Shown one piece after another: positions 17,661-27,075 of a stretch of DNA of 64,000 bases (position 1 is the first letter of the stretch; each line of letters opens with the position of its first letter). Location of the stretch: contig JAEYWX010000027.1 of the NCBI GenBank assembly GCA_023428755.1, positions 186,001 through 250,000 on the forward strand, given 5' to 3'. The stretch is from Bacteroidota bacterium. Its GTDB lineage: Bacteria > Bacteroidota > Bacteroidia > Chitinophagales > Chitinophagaceae. The notes under the pieces were generated by a model. It had not been told where the DNA came from. It saw only the letters and a program-made list of their open reading frames with translations, and ran no database searches. A program made the translations under genes and the position numbers.

Positions 17661-19084
17661 GTTTTCTTTTTCCCTGCAAAACCTGTTCTCGTCATTTCGC
17701 CCCATGCATTTTTCTTACGCAGCAGATCGATGTTTCCTTTTACAGCACTCCATACGACAAACGGATGAAAAATAAATGGCTCTAAAAAAGCAGTGAGCAT
17801 TAAACTGAAAATCTCTTTACGCTTTTTGTATTGATTGTATGTAAGCACTTCCATCAGAATTGCAAACACAGAATACAGAAATCCAAAACAGAGAATAAAT
17901 CCCAGCAGTGCAAAAAAGAACGACCAGTCCATCAATCCCAATACTGCAAACACGAGTAGTGCAATAAAACCTGTAAACTCAATAAGTGGTGCCAGGAATT
18001 CAAAGAAGAACCAATACGGATAACTGATCATTCCCAGCACACCATACGATGGGTTAAAAAACATTTTCCTGTGCAACTTCAATGTTTCAATGGTTCCTCT
18101 CGTCCACCGGTTACGTTGGCGGCCAAGAATTTTATACGAGGATGGCGCTTCTGTCCAGCAAAGCGGATCAGGAATATAAGCAACTTTATAAGGGAGTTTC
18201 CGTTCTTCCATATAACGTCTCATCCGTACAACCAATTCCATATCCTCTCCTACTGTTCCATGATCGTATCCGCCGGCTTTGATTGCAATGTCCCGATCAA
18301 ATGCACCAAAAGCACCTGATATCAACAGCAAACCATTCAACCGGCTCCATGCCATACGACCCAGTAAAAAAGCACGGATGTACTCCAGCGTTTGTACTCG
18401 AGGTAAGAACTGCTCGGGCAAATGAACACGAATAATTTTCCCATCTTTCACTTCACATGAATTGGCAATACGAACAACACCGCCAGTTGCAATCACTCTT
18501 GTATCTTTTTCTTCCAGAAAAGGTTTTACCAATTTCAGCATGGCATCCTGTTCCAGAATGCAATCCACATCAATACAAACCACATAATCGTTTGATGCCA
18601 CATTGATCCCCACATTCAATGCATCGGCCTTGCCACCATTCTGCTTATCTACCACCACTAATTTTTTGTACACCGGGTTTTTGCTGCGGTAAATACCACG
18701 TACCTGTTTTGTGGGAATATGTGTAGTAAACAAATAAGGCGCTAGTTCCAGTTGATACGCTTCGATCAGTTTCTGCAGCGAATCATCTTTACTGCCATCA
18801 TTGATCACAATCACTTCCATGTGATTGTAATGAATATTCAACAATGATTTTACATTCTCAATTACCGTTGCAGCTTCGTTATAAGCAGGCGCCAAAATAC
18901 TGATGGAAGGTGTATGCGGCGATACGGCCATGATGGAATAATCCGTAAAACTGCTTTTGCGTATATACTTTCTTGTTTCACCAATAGAATAAAAAGCGAT
19001 GAACAAATAACATAACAGCAATACAACTGAATAAGCAAGTATTACATAGGTGAAGAAATCAAAAATGATATCCTGCCAGCTCAT
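17657..19084 (-). CDS. membrane GT2 polysaccharide synthase
   Basis: 475 residues: an N-terminal membrane helix (about 10-33), a GT-A catalytic domain, and three to four C-terminal helices (about 345-440). Catalytic features of processive GT2 synthases are present: PAYNE (67-71), NDG at 95-97, DVD at 172-174, GED at 279-281 and QRNRW at 323-327. The architecture matches PgaC/IcaA, hyaluronan synthase and BcsA-like enzymes, which polymerise and translocate a beta-linked glycan across the inner membrane. There is no PilZ domain, so direct c-di-GMP control is not seen. Its ATG overlaps the stop of the HEAT-repeat gene (4-base ATGA overlap), implying translational coupling. The sugar is unknown. 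Confidence 0.92.
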   Translation of the reverse strand: MSWQDIIFDFFTYVILAYSVVLLLCYLFIAFYSIGETRKYIRKSSFTDYSIMAVSPHTPSISILAPAYNEAATVIENVKSLLNIHYNHMEVIVINDGSKDDSLQKLIEAYQLELAPYLFTTHIPTKQVRGIYRSKNPVYKKLVVVDKQNGGKADALNVGINVASNDYVVCIDVDCILEQDAMLKLVKPFLEEKDTRVIATGGVVRIANSCEVKDGKIIRVHLPEQFLPRVQTLEYIRAFLLGRMAWSRLNGLLLISGAFGAFDRDIAIKAGGYDHGTVGEDMELVVRMRRYMEERKLPYKVAYIPDPLCWTEAPSSYKILGRQRNRWTRGTIETLKLHRKMFFNPSYGVLGMISYPYWFFFEFLAPLIEFTGFIALLVFAVLGLMDWSFFFALLGFILCFGFLYSVFAILMEVLTYNQYKKRKEIFSLMLTAFLEPFIFHPFVVWSAVKGNIDLLRKKNAWGEMTRTGFAGKKKT

Positions 19085-20211
19085 GCGACTTCCTCCTGTT
19101 TTAATTGTGGCAGTAATATAGTCCAGGGATACTCCGTTGCAACAACACGCTGTTCAATATAGCTCAATCCATTGGGCTGGGTTTTATAGAGGGCTTTTGC
19201 TGCGGCTGCTTTGATGCTATCGTCATCACTCGAAAGACAAGCGAACAAAAAAGGTAATTCATCTGCACCGGCATGCACTTCAAATAGCTGAAGTATCTGC
19301 AGTTGTAATTCTTTTTCCTCCAGTTGAAACTGATTGATCAAACGTTTTGCAGCGCCGGGTTGATAAATTCCCTGCAAGGCATTGATTGCCTTTTTTCGTA
19401 CGGCTGTTGATGGGTGCGATAAACAACCCAACACCTGCGGATGCAGATCATACAGCTTGTATACTTTTATTAGTTGCAATGTAAATTCAACCACACTACT
19501 ATTCGCTGAATTGAGCCAGCGATCTATCTGTTCAAATGACTGTGCTTTGTGAAACGATAACTCATGCAACAAACACAATTGCTGCCAGGCGGTAATAGGA
19601 TACGTGATCACATCCAAAAAACGCAAGCCTTCAAAGCCCGTAAGTTTTACAACTGCTGTTCTTGCTTCGTTTCGAATCAACTCGTTGGGATGGTTTGCAA
19701 GCCGGTATATTTTTGTGATTTGTTTTCGCTGTCGAAGTCCGCTTAATTCCTGGATAGCTTTTGCTTTTACATGCCATGCGCCATGTTGCAAACGATGCAA
19801 TGAATCTTTATCGAGATCGGTCTGAGCATAAAACCAACATACATTATTGGCCGCACTGCCACTCATGCTTTTCACCGTTTTTAACAACTCAGTGATTAGC
19901 ACTTTTCTTGCAAAACCATCGTCCAGCAAACGGTACAACATTTCCTTTACATTCGGCTGTTGCATAAATGCATACAATTCATCTTCAGTTTCACATATGG
20001 CCAACTCACTGATGAGTTCACTATACATGTTACGCAACTGCAACCGAAGTGCACTGCGCCTTGTACGACGGATAAGATAGAGTAAAATAAAAAGGATAAC
20101 ACCTGCAATAAGGAGAATAAAAAAAAACATACCGAGCAGCAAATGCCAGGGTTGCACCAGTACATCCGGTAACAACTGCTCTACTGCAAAATATGTATGC
20201 CCTTTTTCCAC
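19081..20211 (-). CDS. membrane-anchored HEAT-repeat protein
   Basis: 376 residues. A short N-terminal region is followed by one strong membrane helix (about 24-47, ILLIAGVILFILLYLIRR) and then an all-helical cytoplasmic region. HEAT-like repeats are visible (IKAAAAKALYK; LGCLSHPSTAVRKKAINALQ; LANHPNELIRNEARTAVVKL). HEAT solenoids are protein-protein scaffolds. Translational coupling to the GT2 synthase downstream and the receiver gene 71 bases upstream suggest it links signalling to synthase activity. That role is inference; no enzymatic motif is seen. Confidence 0.85.
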   Translation of the reverse strand: MEKGHTYFAVEQLLPDVLVQPWHLLLGMFFFILLIAGVILFILLYLIRRTRRSALRLQLRNMYSELISELAICETEDELYAFMQQPNVKEMLYRLLDDGFARKVLITELLKTVKSMSGSAANNVCWFYAQTDLDKDSLHRLQHGAWHVKAKAIQELSGLRQRKQITKIYRLANHPNELIRNEARTAVVKLTGFEGLRFLDVITYPITAWQQLCLLHELSFHKAQSFEQIDRWLNSANSSVVEFTLQLIKVYKLYDLHPQVLGCLSHPSTAVRKKAINALQGIYQPGAAKRLINQFQLEEKELQLQILQLFEVHAGADELPFLFACLSSDDDSIKAAAAKALYKTQPNGLSYIEQRVVATEYPWTILLPQLKQEEVA

Positions 20212-20282
20212 TTCAACAAAAATAAGAGGCTTCTTGCGAATCGTTTCTTATTCGCACACAATTTCCCCCTGCTGCGTAATGC

Positions 20283-20645
20283 TTAAGCTGATTTTGCAAG
20301 CCGCTTGACACGCATTGATAATTCATTTGGGCTGAAGGGCTTTGTAATATAATCATCGGCACCAAGATTGAATGCTTCCACTACTACATTCTCCTGCCCC
20401 ATTGCACTGAGTATAATAACCGGAACATTTCGCTGGCCTGCCGCTTTCACTTTGCCAACAATTTCCAGTCCGGATGAATAAGGCATCATAATATCAGTAA
20501 TGATCATATCAGGATCATGTGCATCGATCTGATCCATTGCTTCACGGCCATTATCGGCAACAATTACATCATGTCCGTCTTTCCGCAAACGAAGTGCAAT
20601 GGTCTTTAACATGATCGGTTCATCTTCTGCTACAAGAATTTTCAT
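20283..20645 (-). CDS. stand-alone receiver-domain response regulator
   Basis: 120 residues, just a CheY-like receiver: acidic E7/D8, phospho-acceptor D51 (MIITDIMMP), S80 and K102 (ITKPFSP). There is no DNA-binding output domain. Such single-domain regulators act by protein-protein contact. It lies 27 bases downstream of a hybrid kinase and 71 bases upstream of the HEAT-repeat gene, so phosphoryl transfer from the kinase's HPt domain to this receiver, then contact with the HEAT protein, is a reasonable inference. Confidence 0.93.
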   Translation of the reverse strand: MKILVAEDEPIMLKTIALRLRKDGHDVIVADNGREAMDQIDAHDPDMIITDIMMPYSSGLEIVGKVKAAGQRNVPVIILSAMGQENVVVEAFNLGADDYITKPFSPNELSMRVKRLAKSA

Positions 20646-20672
20646 ATTGTGTTGAGTTTAGGATTTGGATAA

Positions 20673-23600
20673 TTAATTATTGATTTGTGTTACTTTTTCT
20701 AATTCCGCCTCAATCATCGGACGTATTAATTCAAACAATTCCGTGGCTTTTTTTAACCCATCAGGAATACGTTCAATGTTCTCCTGCTCTTTTGCTTGCA
20801 ATTCAATTGTTGTGATGACACCGAGCATGAGGTTCATTTGTAAAATCCCCAGACTACTTTTTAACTTATGGGCTTTCCGATAAACTTCTTCCCAGTTTTC
20901 ATAAAGACATGCCTCATGCATTTCAGTTAGCAATACCGGTGTAGTGCTAAGAAACAGTTGTAATACTTCGCTTACATACTCCTGGTCGTCCATCTCATAA
21001 ATGAGAGAAAGATTATACAGCTCTGTTCCGGTTTGCTTCGGTTGCTTTACTTCTGTTTGATTTTCTATTGCCGGTTGTGCCAGCAGGAAACGACGTAAAA
21101 CCTCATATAGTTCGGCGGGCACGAAAGGTTTAGTGAGATATTCATTCATCCCTAAATCAAAACAACGCATCTTTTCATTGCGAAGTGCGCTTGCTGTCAT
21201 TGCAATGATGGGTGTTGACAATTCAAGTTTTGTGCGGATATATGTGGCTGTTTGGAATCCATTCATCAAAGGCATTTGCAGATCAAGGATGATGAGATCG
21301 AATTCTTCACCTGTCTCCAGTAAATCAACAGCTTCCTTTCCATTGTTGGTGATGGTTGTACTGATGCCGGCCCGTTGCAACACATGCATAATCACTTTTT
21401 GATTGATCTCATTATCTTCTGCCACCAGAATCCGCTTTCCACTGATATCATCATGCAAACGATCAGTTTCATGCGCAGTTGGTTCAGCAGCCGCACCAGT
21501 TGCAGCGATGGCAAACGGTAACTTTACACGGAAGGTGGTGCCTTTCCCTACCTCACTGCTTACTGCAATGCGCCCTCCCATCATTTCACATAACTGGCGG
21601 GTGATCGACAAACCTAATCCTGTACCACCATATTTGCGTGTGGTTTCAGCAGTGGCCTGCTCAAAGCTGTCAAAAATATGATCGAGTTTTTCACCCGGTA
21701 TTCCGATACCTGTGTCTGTTACAAAAACACACAGCGATGTTTTTCCTTCTTCCCGGTGCTGCATTTCTTCACATACACGAACTTCTATTGTACCGGCCTC
21801 AGTAAATTTCATTGCATTGCTCAGCAGGTTTGACAGTATTTGTGTAACACGCAACGGATCACCTGTTAACTGTAAGGGTACCGACGTGTCGATTGCAAAC
21901 GAAATTTTGATTCCTTTTTCTTTTGCCTTTAAACGGAATGGAGCTACTGCCTGATCCAATACTTTTTGTAATTGAAACGACAGCTGTTCAACCGACAGTT
22001 TTCCTGCTTTGATCTTCGACAAATCAAGAATATCATTGATCAACATCAATAAATTATCAGATGACTGACGAATGATCTGCACAAACTCATGCTGCTCTTC
22101 CGATAGTGCTGTATGCTGCAACACATCCGTCATCCCAATAATACCATTTAACGGTGTACGTATTTCATGACTCATATTTGCCAGGAACTGTTCCTGCAAT
22201 TTTTCAGCCGATTCTGCTTTTCGTTTTGCTTCTACCAGCTTTGCTCTCGACTGCACACGTTCGGTAATATCGGTTGCAATACCACCAACACCGTATAAAA
22301 TATTATCTCGGTCAAACAATGGGAATTTTACAATCAACAAGTTGTGTTCACCATCGGCCATTTGTACAGTTTCATCAGTTTGTACGTGTTCCATAAACGT
22401 CATCACCTGTTCATCTGCCTCCCGGTAGCGGATGGCATCGTCATCGTTTTCGAAATCAAAATCGGTTTTCCCAATCACATCCTCCTCTGTTAACGAAAAA
22501 GCTTCTTTAAAAGAACGATTAATGAGCAGATAACGACCATTCAAATCTTTTACAAACATGATCAACGGTGTGTTATCGAGAATGGATTGCAACCTGAACT
22601 GATATTCTTCACGTTCTTCACGTAGTTTTTCCCAAGCCTGATCAACCAGTTTGCGTTCTGTTACATTTTTTACAGAGATACAAACAGCGATCACTTTGTT
22701 TGCTTCATCACGAACGGGGAAATAAGTATTGTTGATCCATAGATCGCCTTCCACTGTTTCAAAAAACAATTCATTTTCTTCAACCCGTCCGTTCAATACA
22801 TTCTGAAATATCTTTTGAAAAATAATTTCACGTTCCGGTTTAATGAATTGAAGAATGCTATCCCCCTCCCTGCATAATAAATTTGTAGTAAGCCGCATAA
22901 TCTGTTTCCCCGCCTCATTTACAAGTATGATGGTATGATCCGGAGCGATCATATAAAAACCTTCGTTTGTACTGGCAAGCATCGCTCTGATTTTTTGATT
23001 TGCCTGCTGTACAATTTCCTCGTTTACTTTGATGGATGTAATGTCGGATGTTACAACTGCCGCACCACTCACCGTATTGTCAGTTTCTTTTACAGGTGAA
23101 TGACTGATGCGCAACCACTGAACACCGTTCGCTGTTTCATATCTTGATTCATACTCCACAGATTCACCGTTGAACACCCTGTTAAAATTTTCAATGGCAG
23201 CCTGTACTTTATCTTCCGGAAGCAGTGATAACAGATTCATTCCGATTTCAGTTCGCTTTCCACTCCTGCTTTCCATTCCTTCTTTTGCCGGTTGATTCAT
23301 CACGAGGATATTCAGGTTACGATCAACCATAAAGAAACCTTCTTTGGTATTATTCAACAGGGTTTTGATTAGCTCTTCTGATTCTTTCAGCTTTGTTTCC
23401 GCATCCATTTCATCGGAAATATCTTTTACCATACACTGAAAACCGACTGGTTGATTTTCATTGCTGATGACTTCTGCATTCAGTTTTACCCAGCGTTCCG
23501 TGCCTTCTTTCGTAATGATGGGAAAACGAATTACTTTTTCGCCTGATGACAAATGATACTGCTGTTGAAAATGTTCTACAATTGGTTTTCGCCAGTTTTC

Positions 23601-24431
23601 AGCAACAAGGATATCAAATGATTGTCCCTGTAATTCAGCAGCACTGTAACCAGTAAGTTGTTTGCATTTGGCAGCAACAAATTCAAACCTGCCACTCAGG
23701 TCGGTAGTAATAGTTACCCTTCCTGCACCTTCTATTAATTTCCGGTATTTGATTTCGCTTTCACGAATTTCATGTTCCGCTTTTTTTCTGCGTATAATGT
23801 CTTTGTTCAACTGCCAGAGTAATACAGCTATGAATAGCAGGATCAATAATGCACCCGACACTGCAATTATGATCAGCCGTCGTTCCACCCGCTCACTTTC
23901 GCTTTTCCGTTGCTGCAACAAATATTGCTGTCCGTCTAAAATACGCCCCAGCTTTTCATTTACTTCAATGCTTAACTGCTTGTCAATTTCAGCCAATTGC
24001 AATGCATGTGTTGATACGATACTGGGAACAGATTTGGTGAAGAGTTTTTTCTGCTCTTCATTTTTTTTCTGCAAACTTTCTCTCAGTTCCGCCAACATCC
24101 TTTTTTGTGCAGGATCTTTAGCAATCGAAGCTGCTTCAATTGCTGATTGATACACAGCAGCATAAATTTCCGGTAAACGTTCCTGGATCTTTTGATCACC
24201 TGAAAGCAGATACTCCCTTACAATTGATTCGCTTTCTGCCACACCCGCACGCACTTTTCCTATCTGTTCAATTACACGGTACGATGTGGTAACCATATCG
24301 TCGGTTGATTTGGTTTCAACACTCACGACATAGATGATGCGTGCAAAAAACAACAACACACAAATCGCCAGCAGAAATACCAGTGCGATATTCCGCCGGA
24401 CAGGAAATAATTGTTTCAGGAAATCTAACAT
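20673..24431 (-). CDS. hybrid sensor histidine kinase (CHASE3-like, four PAS, HisKA, HATPase, REC, HPt)
   Basis: 1252 residues. Two membrane helices (about 16-36 and 188-208) flank a helical periplasmic CHASE3-like domain. Four PAS domains follow (roughly 225-345, 350-465, 475-600 and 620-730), then HisKA with H755 (NMSHEIRTPLNG), HATPase with the FEQA region and GTGLGLSI, a receiver with D1050 (LIILDLQMP), and a C-terminal HPt with H1188 (KAHKLKSSLG). This is a complete phosphorelay in one chain. The final acceptor is probably the receiver encoded 27 bases downstream. PAS ligands and the periplasmic signal are unknown. Confidence 0.93.
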   Translation of the reverse strand: MLDFLKQLFPVRRNIALVFLLAICVLLFFARIIYVVSVETKSTDDMVTTSYRVIEQIGKVRAGVAESESIVREYLLSGDQKIQERLPEIYAAVYQSAIEAASIAKDPAQKRMLAELRESLQKKNEEQKKLFTKSVPSIVSTHALQLAEIDKQLSIEVNEKLGRILDGQQYLLQQRKSESERVERRLIIIAVSGALLILLFIAVLLWQLNKDIIRRKKAEHEIRESEIKYRKLIEGAGRVTITTDLSGRFEFVAAKCKQLTGYSAAELQGQSFDILVAENWRKPIVEHFQQQYHLSSGEKVIRFPIITKEGTERWVKLNAEVISNENQPVGFQCMVKDISDEMDAETKLKESEELIKTLLNNTKEGFFMVDRNLNILVMNQPAKEGMESRSGKRTEIGMNLLSLLPEDKVQAAIENFNRVFNGESVEYESRYETANGVQWLRISHSPVKETDNTVSGAAVVTSDITSIKVNEEIVQQANQKIRAMLASTNEGFYMIAPDHTIILVNEAGKQIMRLTTNLLCREGDSILQFIKPEREIIFQKIFQNVLNGRVEENELFFETVEGDLWINNTYFPVRDEANKVIAVCISVKNVTERKLVDQAWEKLREEREEYQFRLQSILDNTPLIMFVKDLNGRYLLINRSFKEAFSLTEEDVIGKTDFDFENDDDAIRYREADEQVMTFMEHVQTDETVQMADGEHNLLIVKFPLFDRDNILYGVGGIATDITERVQSRAKLVEAKRKAESAEKLQEQFLANMSHEIRTPLNGIIGMTDVLQHTALSEEQHEFVQIIRQSSDNLLMLINDILDLSKIKAGKLSVEQLSFQLQKVLDQAVAPFRLKAKEKGIKISFAIDTSVPLQLTGDPLRVTQILSNLLSNAMKFTEAGTIEVRVCEEMQHREEGKTSLCVFVTDTGIGIPGEKLDHIFDSFEQATAETTRKYGGTGLGLSITRQLCEMMGGRIAVSSEVGKGTTFRVKLPFAIAATGAAAEPTAHETDRLHDDISGKRILVAEDNEINQKVIMHVLQRAGISTTITNNGKEAVDLLETGEEFDLIILDLQMPLMNGFQTATYIRTKLELSTPIIAMTASALRNEKMRCFDLGMNEYLTKPFVPAELYEVLRRFLLAQPAIENQTEVKQPKQTGTELYNLSLIYEMDDQEYVSEVLQLFLSTTPVLLTEMHEACLYENWEEVYRKAHKLKSSLGILQMNLMLGVITTIELQAKEQENIERIPDGLKKATELFELIRPMIEAELEKVTQINN

Positions 24432-24707
24432 GTGTGTGGATTTTTAATTGATACAACCACAACGGCATGCCTGTAAAACATTGACTGAATAAGAAACCGG
24501 TAAATGAAACACCGAACTTGTGTAGTTACAAATAAAACTGCATGGATAAAAAATACGGAACGTATTTGTTGCGAATAATTCATGGATACGGATCAGGATT
24601 TGGATGGGATAAATTTCGTTGAAACAATACTATTTTATTCTATTTCAACGTTTAAAATTTTACAAATAAGTGTTTTTGCTTAGCCCTCTACTGCAGGTTA
24701 CTACAAT
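24432..24707. other. regulatory gap upstream of the hybrid kinase
   Basis: No gene is seen. An 8-bp inverted repeat, CGTTGAAA (24617-24624) with TTTCAACG (24643-24650), spans an AT-rich loop and could be an operator. The remainder is AT-rich and should contain the kinase promoter, but no exact TAnnTTTG is visible on the minus strand. Confidence 0.4.
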
Positions 24708-24744
24708 AAAAAAGTCCCGCTATCATTTCTGTATAGCGGGACTT
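24708..24744 (-). terminator. intrinsic terminator closing the polysaccharide locus
   Basis: A perfect 12-bp stem (AAGTCCCGCTAT at 24712-24723 with its complement at 24733-24744). On the minus strand it is followed by TTTTTTATT, 21 bases after the GH3 stop codon. It separates the locus from the hybrid-kinase genes. Confidence 0.9.
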
Positions 24745-24764
24745 ACAATTCGTTGCTACTAAAA

Positions 24765-27053
24765 TTATTTACTCCAGTTGACCTTCGCCATTTTTACGTC
24801 TTTCGAATTACCACCAATCATGATCTGGAACTCACCTGCTTCCCATCCATACTTCAAATCATAATTATAAAACATCAGATCCTTTGGACTGATACTGAAT
24901 GAAACGGTTTTGCTTTCGCCGGCTCTCAATTCCACTTTCTGAAAACCCTTCAACTCTTTTACCGGGCGTGTAACAGAACCAACTACATCACGAATGTATA
25001 ACTGTACCACTTCTTTACCTGTAACAGTACCGGTGTTGGTGAGTGTAACACTGGCAGTGATGGTTTGATTGCCTTTTGGTGAAGCGTTGCTGAGCTTTAC
25101 ATCGCTGTAACTAAAGTTGGTATAGCTTAAGCCATAACCAAACGGATACAACGGATCGTTGCTTACATCTAAATAATTACTGCGGAATTTTTCAAACCAC
25201 TTCCCCTCTGCCAAAGGACGACCGGTGTTCTTGTGATTATAGAACAATGGCACCTGGCCTACATTCTGCGGGAACGTCATAGTGAGTTTGCCTGAAGGAT
25301 TCACATCGCCAAACAATACATCAGCTACTGCATAACCTGCTTCACTACCACCAAACCAAACATTTAAAATAGCAGGCACATTCTGATGCTCCCATGTTAA
25401 TGCCAATGGTCGACCGGTGAACAATACCAATACAACCGGCTTGCCTGTTTTCAATAATGCTTTCAACAAATCTTTTTGCGCCTGTGGCATTTCAATATTA
25501 CTTCTGCTGGATGATTCGCCGCTCATCTCTGCACTTTCGCCGAGCACCGCTACTACCACATCGCTTTGATTAGCGATAGTAACTGCTTCATTGATCATTT
25601 CTTCAGGAGGACGTTTATCTCTGCCGATGCCTTTACCAAACATCGTTGCCCTGTCTTCAAATGCTTCATCGTAATCGAGATTACTTCCTTTTGCATACAG
25701 GAATTTTACTTTATCACCCACTACTTCTTTTAACCCTGTTAATACCGCAGTTGCTTTATCAAATTCTGCAGCTACACTCCAGGTGCCGGGCATATTGCGT
25801 TTGTCGTTTGCCAGCGGACCAATTACAGCAACAGTTCCACTCTTCTTCAATGGCAATACATTGTTTTGATTTTTTAACAACACAAAACTCTGCGCTGCAG
25901 TTGAACGTGCAATCTGGCGATGAGCGGTGGTAAATATTTCTGTTTTAGCACGCTCTTCATTGCAGTAACGATAAGGATCATCGAACAATCCGAGTTTGTA
26001 TTTTGCTTCAAGTATTCTTCTGCAGGCTGCATCAATCATCTGCATGGTAATCTTTCCCTCTTTCAACGATTGCTTGAGTGTAGTTAAAAAACCTTCGCCC
26101 ACCATATCCATATCAATACCAGCACCCAAAGCTCTTGCAGAAACAGTTTTTAAATCACCAATCCCATGATCAACCATTTCATTAATGCCCGTATAATCAG
26201 TTACCAAAAAACCTTTGAAGCCCCACTGCCTCCGCAACACATCTGTCAACAACCATTTATTTCCTGTTGCAGGCACACCATCAATATCATTGAACGAAGC
26301 CATTACACTTCCTACACCTGCATCAACGGCCGCTTGATAAGGATAAAAATATTCGTTGTACATGCGGTAACGGCTCATGTCGGTTGTGTTATAATCACGA
26401 CCTGCTTCTGCTGCACCATACAATGCAAAATGTTTTACACAACTCATGATGGTATTGTTGAGCGACAAATCTTTTCCCTGGTAACCACGCACCATTGCTT
26501 TGGCAATTTGTCCGCCGAGGTAAGGATCTTCTCCATTCCCTTCCGATACACGGCCCCAACGTGGATCACGTGTAAGATCAACCATGGGTGAAAATGTCCA
26601 GTTAATGCCATCTGCACTTGCTTCAATGGCAGCAATGCGTGCACTCTGTTCAATCAATTGCATATCCCAACTTGCACTTAAGCCTAATGGAATAGGGAAT
26701 ATTGTTTGGTAACCATGTATTACATCCATACCAAACAGCATCGGAATTTTTAAACGTGATTCTTCCACTGCAACTTTCTGTACAGCTTTGATCTTTGCGA
26801 CAGATTTGATGTTGAACAGTCCACCTACTTTTCCTTCTTTGATTTTTTTGCCAATATCAGAATTGCTGGCCTGCCCGGTAACAATATCACCAGAGCCCGG
26901 CAAATTCAATTGCCCGATCTTTTCATCTAAGGTCATCTTCTTCATCAATGCATCGATGAAGACTTTCATCTTTTGTTCATTTGTCTGCTGCGCTGCAACC
27001 TGTGTTTGCGATAGTACAAACAGCAAAGCAAGCGTTGTCAATAATTGTTTCAT
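24765..27053 (-). CDS. GH3 beta-glucosidase (BglX-like)
   Basis: 762 residues with a signal peptide (MKQLLTTLALLFVLSQTQVAAQQ). It has a GH3 N-terminal TIM barrel with catalytic nucleophile D286 (GFLVTDYTG), plus KHFALYGAAEAGRDYN and RDPRWGRVSEGNGEDPYL. A GH3 C-terminal domain (LKNQNNVLPLKKSGTVAVIGPLA) and an FN3-like tail (GKEVVQLYIRD) complete it. GH3 enzymes remove terminal beta-glucose from oligosaccharides, usually in the periplasm. It is the last gene of the locus, 22 bases after the PhoD-like gene. Beta-glucosidase is most likely; beta-xylosidase is less so. Confidence 0.94.
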   Translation of the reverse strand: MKQLLTTLALLFVLSQTQVAAQQTNEQKMKVFIDALMKKMTLDEKIGQLNLPGSGDIVTGQASNSDIGKKIKEGKVGGLFNIKSVAKIKAVQKVAVEESRLKIPMLFGMDVIHGYQTIFPIPLGLSASWDMQLIEQSARIAAIEASADGINWTFSPMVDLTRDPRWGRVSEGNGEDPYLGGQIAKAMVRGYQGKDLSLNNTIMSCVKHFALYGAAEAGRDYNTTDMSRYRMYNEYFYPYQAAVDAGVGSVMASFNDIDGVPATGNKWLLTDVLRRQWGFKGFLVTDYTGINEMVDHGIGDLKTVSARALGAGIDMDMVGEGFLTTLKQSLKEGKITMQMIDAACRRILEAKYKLGLFDDPYRYCNEERAKTEIFTTAHRQIARSTAAQSFVLLKNQNNVLPLKKSGTVAVIGPLANDKRNMPGTWSVAAEFDKATAVLTGLKEVVGDKVKFLYAKGSNLDYDEAFEDRATMFGKGIGRDKRPPEEMINEAVTIANQSDVVVAVLGESAEMSGESSSRSNIEMPQAQKDLLKALLKTGKPVVLVLFTGRPLALTWEHQNVPAILNVWFGGSEAGYAVADVLFGDVNPSGKLTMTFPQNVGQVPLFYNHKNTGRPLAEGKWFEKFRSNYLDVSNDPLYPFGYGLSYTNFSYSDVKLSNASPKGNQTITASVTLTNTGTVTGKEVVQLYIRDVVGSVTRPVKELKGFQKVELRAGESKTVSFSISPKDLMFYNYDLKYGWEAGEFQIMIGGNSKDVKMAKVNWSK

Positions 27054-27075
27054 TTGTGTGTCGTTTTAATTGCAG

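Noticed and set aside
23662..24150. 162-codon open frame opposite the hybrid kinase
   Set aside because: Low-complexity Ser/Asn/Cys-rich translation mirroring the helical kinase region; no independent support.
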